From positions 4,494-36,748 of the forward strand of contig JAHDHT010000012.1 of NCBI GenBank assembly GCA_020631175.1: DNA of 32,255 nucleotides, written 5' to 3'. The notes under the pieces were generated by a model. It ran no database searches. It saw only the letters and a program-made list of their open reading frames with translations, and was not told the origin of the DNA. This DNA is from Chitinophagales bacterium (GTDB taxonomy: Bacteria; Bacteroidota; Bacteroidia; Chitinophagales; JAHDHT01). Below, piece after piece: positions 8,407 to 17,039 of this stretch (its first letter is position 1; each line of letters begins with the position of its first letter). The translations under genes were made by a program, and so were the position numbers.

Positions 8407-9783
8407 ATGAGTAAAGCGATAAAGCTAAAAAAGGGGTTCAATATCAATTTAGATGGCAAACCCGAACTTAAGCTTGATAAATCGATTAAGGCAAGTACAT
8501 TTGCCGTGAAACCAGCTGATTTTCAGAGTCTTCGACCAATACCGAAGTTAACAGTTGAGGTAGGAGATGAAGTTCTTGCAGGTGATCCATTGTTTTTTGA
8601 TAAGCCAAATCCTGATGTTTTGTTTACTTCACCGGTAAGTGGAGAAGTTGCAGAAATTAGAAGAGGTGCAAAAAGAGCAATTGATTCGGTAATTATCATT
8701 GCTGATGGAAAGAACCAGTTTAAAGATTTTGGATCTGCAAATCCTAAGAATCTTTCAAGAGAAGACGTAAAAGCTAAACTGAAAGAATCAGGATGTTGGG
8801 CATTTATTAAGCAACGTCCATTTAATATTGTCGCAGAACCTGATGCTGTTCCAAGAGATATATTTATCTCAGCTTTCGATACAAATCCTTTAGCTGCAGA
8901 TACAGAGTTTACACTTGGAGCTGAATTAAAAGCTTTTCAGGCAGGTATTGATGCCTTAAATCAACTTACAGATGGCGATGTCTACGTAGGAGTTAATGGC
9001 GGAATTGGAGGTTCTTCTTTCGATGGCCTTTCAAATTGTACCGTGAATAAGTTTTCCGGTCCGCATCCAGCAGGAAATGTTGGAGTTCAAATTCATCACG
9101 TAAAGCCAATAAACAAAGGTGAAATTGTATGGACGGTTTCTCCTTATGATCTTGTTACCATTGGGAAACTCTTCCTTCATGGTAAGTACGATACTTCAAG
9201 AACAATTGCTATTGGAGGGCCTTCAGTAGCTGAGCCAAAGTATATAACTACTTATTCAGGTGCTAAGGTTTCTGCACTTTTGGATGGAAATATCAACGAA
9301 GAGAATGTTCGAGTAGTATCAGGGTCTGCATTAGTAGGAGATAATATAGGTATCGATGGATTTTTAGGATCATTTCATCATCAATTAACCATTTTAGATG
9401 AAGGTGATTTTTATGAAATGCTCGGATGGATCCTTCCAAGTTATCCTAGACCAAGTATTTCTCCGACAATTCCACCTTTCACTTTAACTACTAAGTTTCC
9501 ATTTATAAAGAAGGTAGATAGCTTTAATGCGAATACAAATACACACGGTGAAAAACGAGCATTTGTGGTTACTGGTCAGTATGAAGCTGTAACTCCAATG
9601 GATATTTTCCCTCAGCAATTGCTAAAAGCTATTCTAAGTAATGACTTAGATAAAATGGAAGGTTTAGGAATATATGAGGTCGTTGAAGAAGATATGGCTC
9701 TTTGCGAATTTGTTTGTACATCTAAGTTTAATGTACAGGAGACACTTCGTAAGGGCTTAGATTTAATGAGAGAACAAGGTTAA
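8407..9783 (+). CDS. nqrA: Na+-translocating NADH:quinone reductase subunit A
   Basis: 458 residues, close to the usual NqrA length of about 446. NqrA is the cytoplasm-facing subunit that takes part in ubiquinone/menaquinone binding in the Na+-NQR complex, which couples NADH oxidation to sodium export. The N-terminal region (KLKKGFNINLDGKPE, then VEVGDEVLAGDPLFFDK and FTSPVSGEVAEIRRGAKRAI) is the biotinyl/lipoyl-like half typical of NqrA and RnfC. NGGIGGSSFDG, GPHPAGNVGVQIHH and GGPSVAEPKY are family hallmarks. First gene of a six-subunit operon with apbE behind it. The ATG is preceded by a likely -7 promoter element. Confidence 0.97.
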   Translation: MSKAIKLKKGFNINLDGKPELKLDKSIKASTFAVKPADFQSLRPIPKLTVEVGDEVLAGDPLFFDKPNPDVLFTSPVSGEVAEIRRGAKRAIDSVIIIADGKNQFKDFGSANPKNLSREDVKAKLKESGCWAFIKQRPFNIVAEPDAVPRDIFISAFDTNPLAADTEFTLGAELKAFQAGIDALNQLTDGDVYVGVNGGIGGSSFDGLSNCTVNKFSGPHPAGNVGVQIHHVKPINKGEIVWTVSPYDLVTIGKLFLHGKYDTSRTIAIGGPSVAEPKYITTYSGAKVSALLDGNINEENVRVVSGSALVGDNIGIDGFLGSFHHQLTILDEGDFYEMLGWILPSYPRPSISPTIPPFTLTTKFPFIKKVDSFNANTNTHGEKRAFVVTGQYEAVTPMDIFPQQLLKAILSNDLDKMEGLGIYEVVEEDMALCEFVCTSKFNVQETLRKGLDLMREQG

Positions 9784-9803
9784 AAAAGATAAATAAAGAT
9801 TCA

Positions 9804-11072
9804 ATGCGCAAAGCGAGTTTTTTACGGAAGCAAATAGATAAGGTAAAACCTTATTTTAACAGCAATCCGATATTACATACGGTTTTCGATGGACTTGAAA
9901 CTTTTTTGTTTCAACCTAATGAAACTACTACATCCAAAACCCACATTAAGGATGGGATGGATTTAAAACGTACGATGGTGCATGTTGTAATTGCTATGGC
10001 ATTATGTGCAGCACATGGTACGATGAACATTGGTCATCAGCACTATGCAAGCATGGGAATGTTTCCTGGTTTGTTTGATGGTTTATTGTACAAATTAACT
10101 TACGGTATTATTCAGTTCCTGCCAATTTTCACAGTAGTGCATTTAGTTGGACTGGGGATTGAATTCTTGTTTGCCGCATCTAAAGGGCATGCAATCGAAG
10201 AAGGCTTTCTGGTCTCCGGTTTCCTTATTCCGCTTATAATGCCGCCTGATATTCCTTTATGGATGGTAGCTGTTGCCACTGCTTTTGCGGTAATCATAGC
10301 TAAAGAAGCATTTGGTGGTACGGGAATGAATATATTGAATGTGGCATTAACAGCAAGGGTCTTCGTGTTCTTTGCTTATCCAACAGCAATCTCCGGAGAT
10401 GAAGTTTGGATTGCGCAGGATTACAATATCATTCATCAGATAATCGGTTTACCTCAAGTTGCTTTTGAACATTTTGGTATTAACAAAATGCCGGATGGAG
10501 GCTGGGCCACAATGATGGTCGACGGCTATACCGGAGCTACTCCATTGGCTTTAGCGGCTAAGGGTGGATGGCCTGCAGTAACAGAATATTATTCACTAAA
10601 CGATATGATTATGGGTTTCATCCCTGGTTCAGTTGGTGAGATGAATAAATTATTAATCATTGCCGGAGCTGCATTCTTAGTTTTTACCGGAATTGGAAGT
10701 TGGAGAATTATGCTTTCAATGTTAGTAGGCGCTATCGTTATGGGCATTCTTTTAAATGTAATAGGAGGTGCAATGGGGCTCGATCAAACGGCATTTGTTA
10801 ATGTGCCATGGTATTATCAATTAATTATGGGATCCTTCTTCTTTGCAATGGCCTATATGGCAACGGACCCCGTAACAGCTGCTCAAACTGAAAGTGGTAA
10901 ATATATTTATGGATTCCTTATAGGAGTAGTCGGTATGATTGTTCGGGTGCTTAACCCGGCATATCCGGAAGGATGGATGTTAGCCATCTTATTACTAAAT
11001 GTATTTGCTCCGTTAATTGATCATGTTATTGTTAATAGAAATATTAAAAGGAGGTTAGCTCGTGTCGGATAA
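9804..11072 (+). CDS. nqrB: Na+-translocating NADH:quinone reductase subunit B
   Basis: 422-residue polytopic membrane subunit that carries a covalently bound FMN, and riboflavin in the assembled complex. The flavinylation motif is visible as DGYTGATPLALA; by family knowledge the FMN-linked threonine is Thr246. Other NqrB hallmarks are KDGMDLKRTM, GGTGMNILNVALTARVF and YMATDPVTAAQT. The gene starts 20 bases after nqrA and its 3' end overlaps nqrC by 11 bases. The FMN is presumably attached by the ApbE product encoded downstream. Confidence 0.97.
   Translation: MRKASFLRKQIDKVKPYFNSNPILHTVFDGLETFLFQPNETTTSKTHIKDGMDLKRTMVHVVIAMALCAAHGTMNIGHQHYASMGMFPGLFDGLLYKLTYGIIQFLPIFTVVHLVGLGIEFLFAASKGHAIEEGFLVSGFLIPLIMPPDIPLWMVAVATAFAVIIAKEAFGGTGMNILNVALTARVFVFFAYPTAISGDEVWIAQDYNIIHQIIGLPQVAFEHFGINKMPDGGWATMMVDGYTGATPLALAAKGGWPAVTEYYSLNDMIMGFIPGSVGEMNKLLIIAGAAFLVFTGIGSWRIMLSMLVGAIVMGILLNVIGGAMGLDQTAFVNVPWYYQLIMGSFFFAMAYMATDPVTAAQTESGKYIYGFLIGVVGMIVRVLNPAYPEGWMLAILLLNVFAPLIDHVIVNRNIKRRLARVG
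11047..11054 (+). promoter_or_regulatory. Strong Shine-Dalgarno sequence setting the GTG start of nqrC
   Basis: AAAGGAGG lies inside the nqrB 3' coding end, seven bases before the GTG at 11062. It supports this GTG, overlapping nqrB by 11 bases, as the true nqrC start. Perfect Shine-Dalgarno sequences are uncommon in Bacteroidota, so this one stands out. Confidence 0.75.
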
Positions 11073-12129
11073 TATTAAAACAGTATTATACGCAGCAGTT
11101 ATGACGTTAATTGTTGCGATCTCTTTAGCTTTCATTACTTCGTTTCTGAGACCAACTCAAAAGGCAGAAGAAAATAAAGACAAGAAGGTAAATATTCTTA
11201 AGGCCGTTGAATTCAACGACTTTATGGATGTCGATGAAGAGTATGCTAAGCGTATACAAGAATTGGTTGTCGATTACAATGGAAAAGTTGTTGAAGGAAA
11301 AAAGGCCTTCGATGTAGATGTTAGAAAAGAGTCGAAAAATAAACCGGCTGAAGAAAGAATGTATCCTTTGTACGTTTACACCAATGATGCTAAAGAGAAG
11401 AAATATATCCTTCCAATGATTGGTCTTGGTCTTTGGGATGAGATATCTGGATTCATGGCTCTTAAAGGTGATTTCAATACCATTGATGGTGCTGTTTTTG
11501 CCCACAAAGCGGAAACACCAGGTCTGGGCGCTGAGATAACAACAGATTGGTTTCAAAGTCAATTTCGAGGTAAAAAGCTAATGGATGCAGGTGGTAAAAT
11601 GATATTTAATGTTCTCAAAGGTCGTGGAAATACATTAGATCAATATGAAGTCGATGGCATTACCGGTGCAACAATTACATGTGTTGGAGTTGATAATATG
11701 ATAGCTGAAGATGTTGCTTCATATGCTAATTTCTTCAAATCAGAATCAAAGAAATTATCTGTAGCATCAGGAGGGAAATCAGTTAATCCTGCTTTGAAGA
11801 ATCCAACTGTTACAAGAATGGCTAAAGATTTTTTCAAGATTGACAAAGTTAGAATCGCTAATCAGATTAATTTCCATAATAACTCATCATTTGTAACTGA
11901 AAATTCATTTCCTCAAATTCAGGCATTGGTTGCTTATTTAAATAACAATCCTGAAAAACGAGTGAAGATTAAAGTGAATAACAAGAATAATGGTGAGCTT
12001 TCTCAAAGAAGATCAGAAAATATTTATGATTATGCACTTCAGCAAGGTGCGAGAATAGCTCAGTTAGAGTTTGAAGGAACAAGTGAAAAGAATAGAAATA
12101 ATAACGTAGTTTTTGAATTATTAAACTAA
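11062..12129 (+). CDS. nqrC: Na+-NQR subunit C with an OmpA-like C-terminal extension
   Basis: 355 residues, about 100 longer than a typical NqrC. Residues about 6-28 form the single membrane anchor (TVLYAAVMTLIVAISLAFI). The periplasmic FMN-binding domain follows, with ETPGLGAEI and the flavinylation motif DGITGATIT; by family knowledge the FMN-linked residue is Thr204. After a Ser/Lys-rich linker (about 226-250), residues about 262-355 resemble an OmpA-like domain: INFHNNSSFV, QALVAYLNNNPEKRVKIKV, LSQRRSENIYDYALQQGA, and a final NNNVVFELL. Arg317 matches the LSxxR arginine of OmpA domains. The usual GHTD aspartate position appears to be Lys308, and the NRRV arginines are Asn347 and Asn348, so peptidoglycan binding may be lost or altered. 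The NqrC part is certain; the OmpA-like reading is inference from pattern. Confidence 0.93.
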   Translation: MSDNIKTVLYAAVMTLIVAISLAFITSFLRPTQKAEENKDKKVNILKAVEFNDFMDVDEEYAKRIQELVVDYNGKVVEGKKAFDVDVRKESKNKPAEERMYPLYVYTNDAKEKKYILPMIGLGLWDEISGFMALKGDFNTIDGAVFAHKAETPGLGAEITTDWFQSQFRGKKLMDAGGKMIFNVLKGRGNTLDQYEVDGITGATITCVGVDNMIAEDVASYANFFKSESKKLSVASGGKSVNPALKNPTVTRMAKDFFKIDKVRIANQINFHNNSSFVTENSFPQIQALVAYLNNNPEKRVKIKVNNKNNGELSQRRSENIYDYALQQGARIAQLEFEGTSEKNRNNNVVFELLN

Positions 12130-12135
12130 GTATTT

Positions 12136-12825
12136 ATGAGTACTGCAACAGCAGATCAGATAGAAGAAGTAAAAGTACCCAAGAAAGAACGGGAACCCTT
12201 ATTTTCAAAAAAGAACAGAGAATTAATAACAGACCCGCTTGACGATTCGAATCCGATAACGGTGCAGGTATTAGGTATTTGTTCGGCATTGGCAGTTACT
12301 ACACAAGTTAAGCCGGCATTCGTGATGTCGATTTGTGTAATTTTTGTTTGTGCCTTTGCGAATTTAATTATCTCATTATTGAGAAACGGAATTCCATCCA
12401 GAATTCGAATGATTGTTCAATTGGTAGTAATTGCGACGCTTGTAACATTGGTAGCGGAATTCTTAAAGGCTTATCAATATTCATTGTCAAAAGAATTAAG
12501 TGTATACATTGGTCTTATTATTACGAATTGTATCGTAATGGGGCGTCTCGAAGCATTTGCAATGGCAAATAAACCCTGGCCTTCATTATTAGACGGTATC
12601 GGTAACGGTATCGGCTATGGTGCGATACTTATTTTTGTAGCTGTATTCAGAGAATTTTTGGGTTCAGGTTCCTTATTCGGATTTCAAATCATTCCGGATT
12701 GGATGTATGGTATCGGTTATGCCAATAACGGAATCATGCTCACACCTGCAGCAGCTATGTTCTTAATTGGTGTCTTTATTTGGTGGCAAAGAGCAAGAAA
12801 CCAAAAATTAGTTGACATCTCATAA
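12136..12825 (+). CDS. nqrD: Na+-translocating NADH:quinone reductase subunit D
   Basis: 229-residue integral membrane subunit, with a charged N-terminal extension (about 35 residues, including KKEREPLFSKKNRE) somewhat longer than common NqrD. The core DSNPITVQVLGICSALAVTT and LIITNCIVMGRLEAFAM are diagnostic. Cys49 and Cys132 occupy the positions that, with two cysteines of NqrE, hold the intramembrane iron-sulfur centre in the Vibrio enzyme. It follows nqrC by six bases and is co-transcribed with it. Confidence 0.97.
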   Translation: MSTATADQIEEVKVPKKEREPLFSKKNRELITDPLDDSNPITVQVLGICSALAVTTQVKPAFVMSICVIFVCAFANLIISLLRNGIPSRIRMIVQLVVIATLVTLVAEFLKAYQYSLSKELSVYIGLIITNCIVMGRLEAFAMANKPWPSLLDGIGNGIGYGAILIFVAVFREFLGSGSLFGFQIIPDWMYGIGYANNGIMLTPAAAMFLIGVFIWWQRARNQKLVDIS

Positions 12826-12843
12826 TTTAAATTTCGAAGAATC

Positions 12844-13461
12844 ATGTTAGAAGCTTTAAATATATTTATTCAATCCGCATTCATCGAAAATATGGTATTA
12901 GCCTATTTCCTTGGGATGTGTTCTTTTCTTGCTGTTTCGAAAACGGTTAAAACAGCTTTTGGTCTTGGTCTTGCAGTAATCTTTGTATTAGCGATGACAA
13001 CTCCAATCAACTGGGCGATAAAAAACTTCTTCTTAAATGAAGGTGCATTAGCCTGGATAAATCCTGCATGGGCAGATGTTGATCTTAACTTTTTAGGCTT
13101 AATTATTTACATCGCCGTTATTGCATCATTTGTGCAACTTGTTGAAATGATTGTAGAACGTTTCTTCCCTGCACTTTATACTTCTTTAGGTATTTTCCTT
13201 CCATTAATTACAGTTAACTGTTCTATTCTTGGTGGAACTTTATTTATGATTACTAAAGAGTATAATTTCTGGCAATCTATTCCTTACGGTTTAGGTTCAG
13301 GATTTGGGTTCTTCCTTGCAATTGTTGCTTTAGCAGCAATTAGAGAAAAATTAAGATATAGTGCGGTACCCGCACCGTTACGTGGTCTTGGTATAGCTTT
13401 TATCATTACCGGATTAATGGGTATTGCATTCATGAGTTTTATGGGAATTAAAATCTCATAA
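12844..13461 (+). CDS. nqrE: Na+-translocating NADH:quinone reductase subunit E
   Basis: 205-residue six-helix membrane subunit, the antiparallel partner of NqrD. The start MLEALNIFIQSAFIENMVLA, then YFLGMCSFLAVSK and PLITVNCSILGG are family signatures. Cys26 and Cys126 correspond to the iron-sulfur ligands shared with NqrD. It lies 18 bases after nqrD and 49 bases before nqrF. Confidence 0.97.
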   Translation: MLEALNIFIQSAFIENMVLAYFLGMCSFLAVSKTVKTAFGLGLAVIFVLAMTTPINWAIKNFFLNEGALAWINPAWADVDLNFLGLIIYIAVIASFVQLVEMIVERFFPALYTSLGIFLPLITVNCSILGGTLFMITKEYNFWQSIPYGLGSGFGFFLAIVALAAIREKLRYSAVPAPLRGLGIAFIITGLMGIAFMSFMGIKIS

Positions 13462-13510
13462 ATCAAACTTTAATAAATTGAAACTGTTTATTCAATAAAA
13501 GAAATTATAG

Positions 13511-14806
13511 ATGGTATTAATTAGTAGTCTTGTCTTTTTAATAATAATGTTATCTCTTGTAGGCTTATTACTTTTTGCTAAGTCTAAATTGGTTCCTTCA
13601 GGTGATGTCACCTTGGTCATTAATGGTGATGATGCGAATCCTGTTGTAACAAAACCGGGAGATACACTTTTAACAGCCTTATCTGAACAAAACTTATTCC
13701 TTCCTTCTGCTTGTGGAGGAGGTGGTACATGCGCTATGTGCTTATGCCAGGTGACAGAAGGCGGCGGAGATGTTTTGCCGACAGAAATGAATCACTTAAC
13801 CAGAAAAGAAGCTAAAGAACATTGGAGATTGGCTTGTCAGGTAAAAGTGAAAAACGATATGAAAGTTCAGGTGCCTGAAGAGGTATTTGGAATTAAAAAA
13901 TGGGAATGTGAAGTAGTCTCTAACTACAACGTTGCCTCTTTTATTAAAGAGTTTGTAGTTAAACTTCCGGAAGGAGAGAGCATGCATTTTGAATCGGGTG
14001 GATATATTCAGATCGATGTACCGAAAATAACGGTGCCCTTCAAGGATATGGATATTTCACCACTTCCTAACGATCCGGCCGGAAAGGATAAATATCAGTC
14101 TGAATGGGATAAATTCCAATTATGGGATTTAGTTATGAAGAATGAAGAAGAGCAATTCCGTGCTTATTCGATGGCTAATCACCCTGCTGAAGGAAATGTT
14201 GTAATCCTTAATATTCGTATTGCAACGCCACCTTGGGATAGAGCTAAAAACACCTGGATGAATGTTAATCCGGGAGTGTGCTCATCATATGTTTTCGGAT
14301 GTAAGCCAGGAGATAAAGTGGTAGTTTCTGGTCCTTATGGTGAATTCTTTATTAAAGAAACCAAAAAAGAAATGGTTTACATTGGTGGTGGTGCCGGTAT
14401 GGCTCCATTAAGATCACACCTTTTCCATTTATTTCACACATTAAAAACTACTGACAGAAAAGTTTCATTCTGGTATGGTGGTAGAACAAGAAGAGAATTA
14501 TTCTATATCGATGAATTCAGAGCCATTGAAAGAGAATTTCCAAACTTCAAATTTTATGTAGCATTAGATAACCCGTTACCGGAAGATAACTGGAATGAAA
14601 AAACTACAATTGAAGAAGAAGGAGATGGTTTCATCGGATATATCATGCCGGTTTGTTATAACATGTATTTAAAAAATCATCCGGAACCGGAAGAAATAGA
14701 ATACTATTTCTGCGGACCTCCTTTAATGAATGCTTCGGTAATTAAAGCATTAGATGAATTAGGTGTACCGGAAGAAAATATTGCCTTTGATGATTTCGGA
14801 GGTTAA
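13511..14806 (+). CDS. nqrF: Na+-translocating NADH:quinone reductase subunit F
   Basis: 431 residues; the electron-entry subunit that oxidises NADH through FAD and a [2Fe-2S] cluster. An N-terminal membrane helix (about 2-24) precedes a ferredoxin domain with cluster ligands Cys68, Cys74, Cys77 and Cys109 (SACGGGGTCAMC, then RLACQ). The FAD-binding motif RAYSMAN and NADH-binding motif GGGAGMAPLRSHLF follow, with CGPPLMN near the C-terminus. Length and order are normal for NqrF. The stop codon is directly followed by a terminator-like hairpin. Confidence 0.97.
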   Translation: MVLISSLVFLIIMLSLVGLLLFAKSKLVPSGDVTLVINGDDANPVVTKPGDTLLTALSEQNLFLPSACGGGGTCAMCLCQVTEGGGDVLPTEMNHLTRKEAKEHWRLACQVKVKNDMKVQVPEEVFGIKKWECEVVSNYNVASFIKEFVVKLPEGESMHFESGGYIQIDVPKITVPFKDMDISPLPNDPAGKDKYQSEWDKFQLWDLVMKNEEEQFRAYSMANHPAEGNVVILNIRIATPPWDRAKNTWMNVNPGVCSSYVFGCKPGDKVVVSGPYGEFFIKETKKEMVYIGGGAGMAPLRSHLFHLFHTLKTTDRKVSFWYGGRTRRELFYIDEFRAIEREFPNFKFYVALDNPLPEDNWNEKTTIEEEGDGFIGYIMPVCYNMYLKNHPEPEEIEYYFCGPPLMNASVIKALDELGVPEENIAFDDFGG

Positions 14807-15866
14807 AAATATAAGGTCGGCTTTTGCCGGCCTTTTTTCTTGGGGATTATTCTTTAGCTTCTTTTTTATTGGAAGTACCTTTTTGGTTTCATGCAATCAG
14901 AATTATAAAAGAGATGTAAAAATTACGGGTAAAACTATGGGTACTACCTATACCGTTAAATACATTTCAAATGCTGAAAATCAAGTTGAAAAAGAGCAAA
15001 TTGATAAGGTATTAATTGCCGTAAATAAGTCGATGTCAACTTATGATCCCAATTCAACTATTTCAAGAATTAACGAAGACACAGTTTCATGGCATGCATT
15101 AACTTTTAATGACTTCATGTTTAAAGATAATTTTGAACTGTCAGTTAAAATGTTCAATGCAACTAATGGTTATTTTAACCCGGCTATTGGTCCTTTAGTT
15201 GAGTATTGGGGATTTGGACCGGAAAGAAAGAAACCGCAGTCGATAGATCAAAAGCAAATAGATCTTTTAAAACAACGATGTGATTTCAAAAGCATTAGCC
15301 TGGTTAATCTTGAAAACAATTCTTTCATGATAAAAAAGCAACATCCTCAATCTAAATTAGATTTCAATGCAATAGCAAAAGGATACGGAGTTGATAAAGT
15401 TGCTCAATTACTTGAGAAAAATAATATTGAAAGATATATGGTGGAAATAGGTGGAGAGGTTCGATTAAAAGGACTGAACGCCGCAGAAGTACCATGGGCT
15501 ATAGCTGTTTCAAAACCGGAAAAGAAATCCAACCAGATCGAATTAAAAGGTATTCTGAATAATAAAAATACAAGTATAGCTACTTCTGGTAATTATCAGA
15601 ATTATTTAAAGATAGGCGATAAGGATTATGGTCATATAATCAATCCGAATACGGGCATGTCGGAGCAAACAGATTTGTTAAGCGCTACTGTTTTACACGA
15701 GAACTGCGCAGTAGCTGATGCTACTGCTACAGCATGTATGGTAATGGGTTTTGATGCCTGTAAAAGTATGATCGAAAAAAGCCCAAATCTTGAGGCTTAC
15801 TTAATTTATAAAGATTCGGAAGGAACAAACAAGTATTATAAAACAGCCGGTGTTTCAATTCGATAA
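14790..15866 (+). CDS. apbE: FAD:protein FMN transferase, lipoprotein
   Basis: ApbE moves FMN from FAD onto threonines of target proteins such as NqrB and NqrC, which makes its place after nqrF meaningful. Motifs: TGKTMGTTYTVKY, DFNAIAKGYGVDKVAQLL, MVEIGGEVRLKG, YGHIINPNTG and CAVADATATACMVMG (metal and flavin site). The chosen ATG overlaps nqrF by 17 bases and gives 358 residues with a lipoprotein signal ending FLVSC (Cys35). A GTG at 14763 is also possible. No later start keeps the signal peptide, so translation must read through the terminator-like hairpin at 14813-14838. The protein is probably anchored on the periplasmic side, where the NqrC flavin lies. Confidence 0.93.
   Translation: MISEVKNIRSAFAGLFSWGLFFSFFFIGSTFLVSCNQNYKRDVKITGKTMGTTYTVKYISNAENQVEKEQIDKVLIAVNKSMSTYDPNSTISRINEDTVSWHALTFNDFMFKDNFELSVKMFNATNGYFNPAIGPLVEYWGFGPERKKPQSIDQKQIDLLKQRCDFKSISLVNLENNSFMIKKQHPQSKLDFNAIAKGYGVDKVAQLLEKNNIERYMVEIGGEVRLKGLNAAEVPWAIAVSKPEKKSNQIELKGILNNKNTSIATSGNYQNYLKIGDKDYGHIINPNTGMSEQTDLLSATVLHENCAVADATATACMVMGFDACKSMIEKSPNLEAYLIYKDSEGTNKYYKTAGVSIR
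14813..14838 (+). terminator. Terminator-like hairpin (possible attenuator) between nqrF and apbE
   Basis: AAGGTCGGC (14813-14821) pairs with GCCGGCCTT (14826-14834, one G-U pair) across a TTTT loop, followed by T residues through 14838. It begins six bases after the nqrF stop codon but lies within the early coding part of apbE. It may end most nqr transcripts while letting some continue into apbE. Confidence 0.75.
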
Positions 15867-15935
15867 TACAAAAGCATTATTTGCTTTGATGATTCATTCA
15901 TTTTATAGATTTTTGCAGCGCTTTAAAATAAGCTT

Positions 15936-17033
15936 ATGAGTTTACAATGTGGAATAGTCGGATTACCTAATGTTGGGAAATCCTCTTTATTTAATGCTTT
16001 ATCTAATGCAGGTGCTCAATCTGCAAACTTCCCTTTTTGTACTATAGAACCGAATGTGGGAGTGGTACAAGTTCCTGATGATCGATTAATGGAATTATCC
16101 AATCTGGTTAATCCGCAAAAGATTATCCAAACTACTGTTGAAATAGTAGATATTGCCGGACTCGTTAAAGGAGCTAGTAAGGGAGAAGGCTTAGGTAATC
16201 AGTTTCTTGGAAATATTAGGAATACAGATGCAATTGTACATGTTGTAAGGTGTTTCGATGATGATAATATTGTTCATGTTGATGGCTCTGTTGATCCGGT
16301 AAGGGATAAAGAGGTAATTGACATGGAACTTCAGTTAAAGGATCTGGAATCTTGCGAAAAAGCTATTGATAAGTACAAAAGAGCTGCAAAGGGAAATGAT
16401 AAAATGGCAATTAAAGGAATTGAAGTTCTTGAAACTGTCAAAAATCATTTAGAAAATGGTAAATCCGCACGTACAGCTCCTGTTGATGAAGACTATTGGC
16501 ACTACATTGATGAATTAGATTTACTTACGGTAAAACCTGTATTATATGTTTGTAATGTAGATGAAGCAAGTGCAAAAGATGGAAATGAATATTCAAAACT
16601 TCTAATTGAAGCGGTTAAAGATGAACCTGCGGAAGTATTAATCGTTTCTGTTGGAATTGAATCAGAAATTGCCCAATTAGAAACGCTTGAAGAACGAATG
16701 GAATTTCTTCAGGAGTTAGGTCTGGAAAAGGGCGGGGTAGAGCGATTAATTCAGGCTTGCTATAAACTCTTAAATCTAATAACATACTTCACTGCCGGCG
16801 AAAAAGAAGTAAGAGCATGGACGATTACAAAAGGAACAGCTGCACCTCAAGCAGCCGGAGTAATTCACACTGATTTTGAAAAGGGATTTATTAGAGCAGA
16901 AGTTATCAATTACAACGATTATGTAAGTCTTGGCTCTGAATCTGTTTGCAGAGAAGCTGGAAAAATCGCCGTAGAAGGAAAAGAGTACATTGTTAAAGAT
17001 GGTGATGTTATGCACTTCAGATTTAACGTTTAA
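15936..17033 (+). CDS. ychF: Redox-regulated ATPase YchF (OLA1 family)
   Basis: 365 residues, standard length. The P-loop GLPNVGKSS (residues 9-17), the switch region DIAGLVKGASKGEGLGNQFL, and CNVDE in place of the GTPase NKxD motif are visible. The last is the known reason that YchF/OLA1 prefers ATP. The C-terminal TGS-like domain ends YIVKDGDVMHFRFNV. A conserved ribosome-associated protein involved in stress and translation control. It converges with the glycerate kinase gene, with only six bases between stop codons and no obvious terminator. Confidence 0.97.
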   Translation: MSLQCGIVGLPNVGKSSLFNALSNAGAQSANFPFCTIEPNVGVVQVPDDRLMELSNLVNPQKIIQTTVEIVDIAGLVKGASKGEGLGNQFLGNIRNTDAIVHVVRCFDDDNIVHVDGSVDPVRDKEVIDMELQLKDLESCEKAIDKYKRAAKGNDKMAIKGIEVLETVKNHLENGKSARTAPVDEDYWHYIDELDLLTVKPVLYVCNVDEASAKDGNEYSKLLIEAVKDEPAEVLIVSVGIESEIAQLETLEERMEFLQELGLEKGGVERLIQACYKLLNLITYFTAGEKEVRAWTITKGTAAPQAAGVIHTDFEKGFIRAEVINYNDYVSLGSESVCREAGKIAVEGKEYIVKDGDVMHFRFNV

Positions 17034-17039
17034 AGTAGC

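Noticed and set aside
11125..11562. Minus-strand open frame of 145 residues opposite nqrC
   Set aside because: Shadow of nqrC with no domain, promoter or ribosome-binding signal.
15870..15888. AAAGCA/TGCTTT hairpin between apbE and ychF as a terminator
   Set aside because: The stem is only six base pairs, AT-rich, and has no T tract after it.
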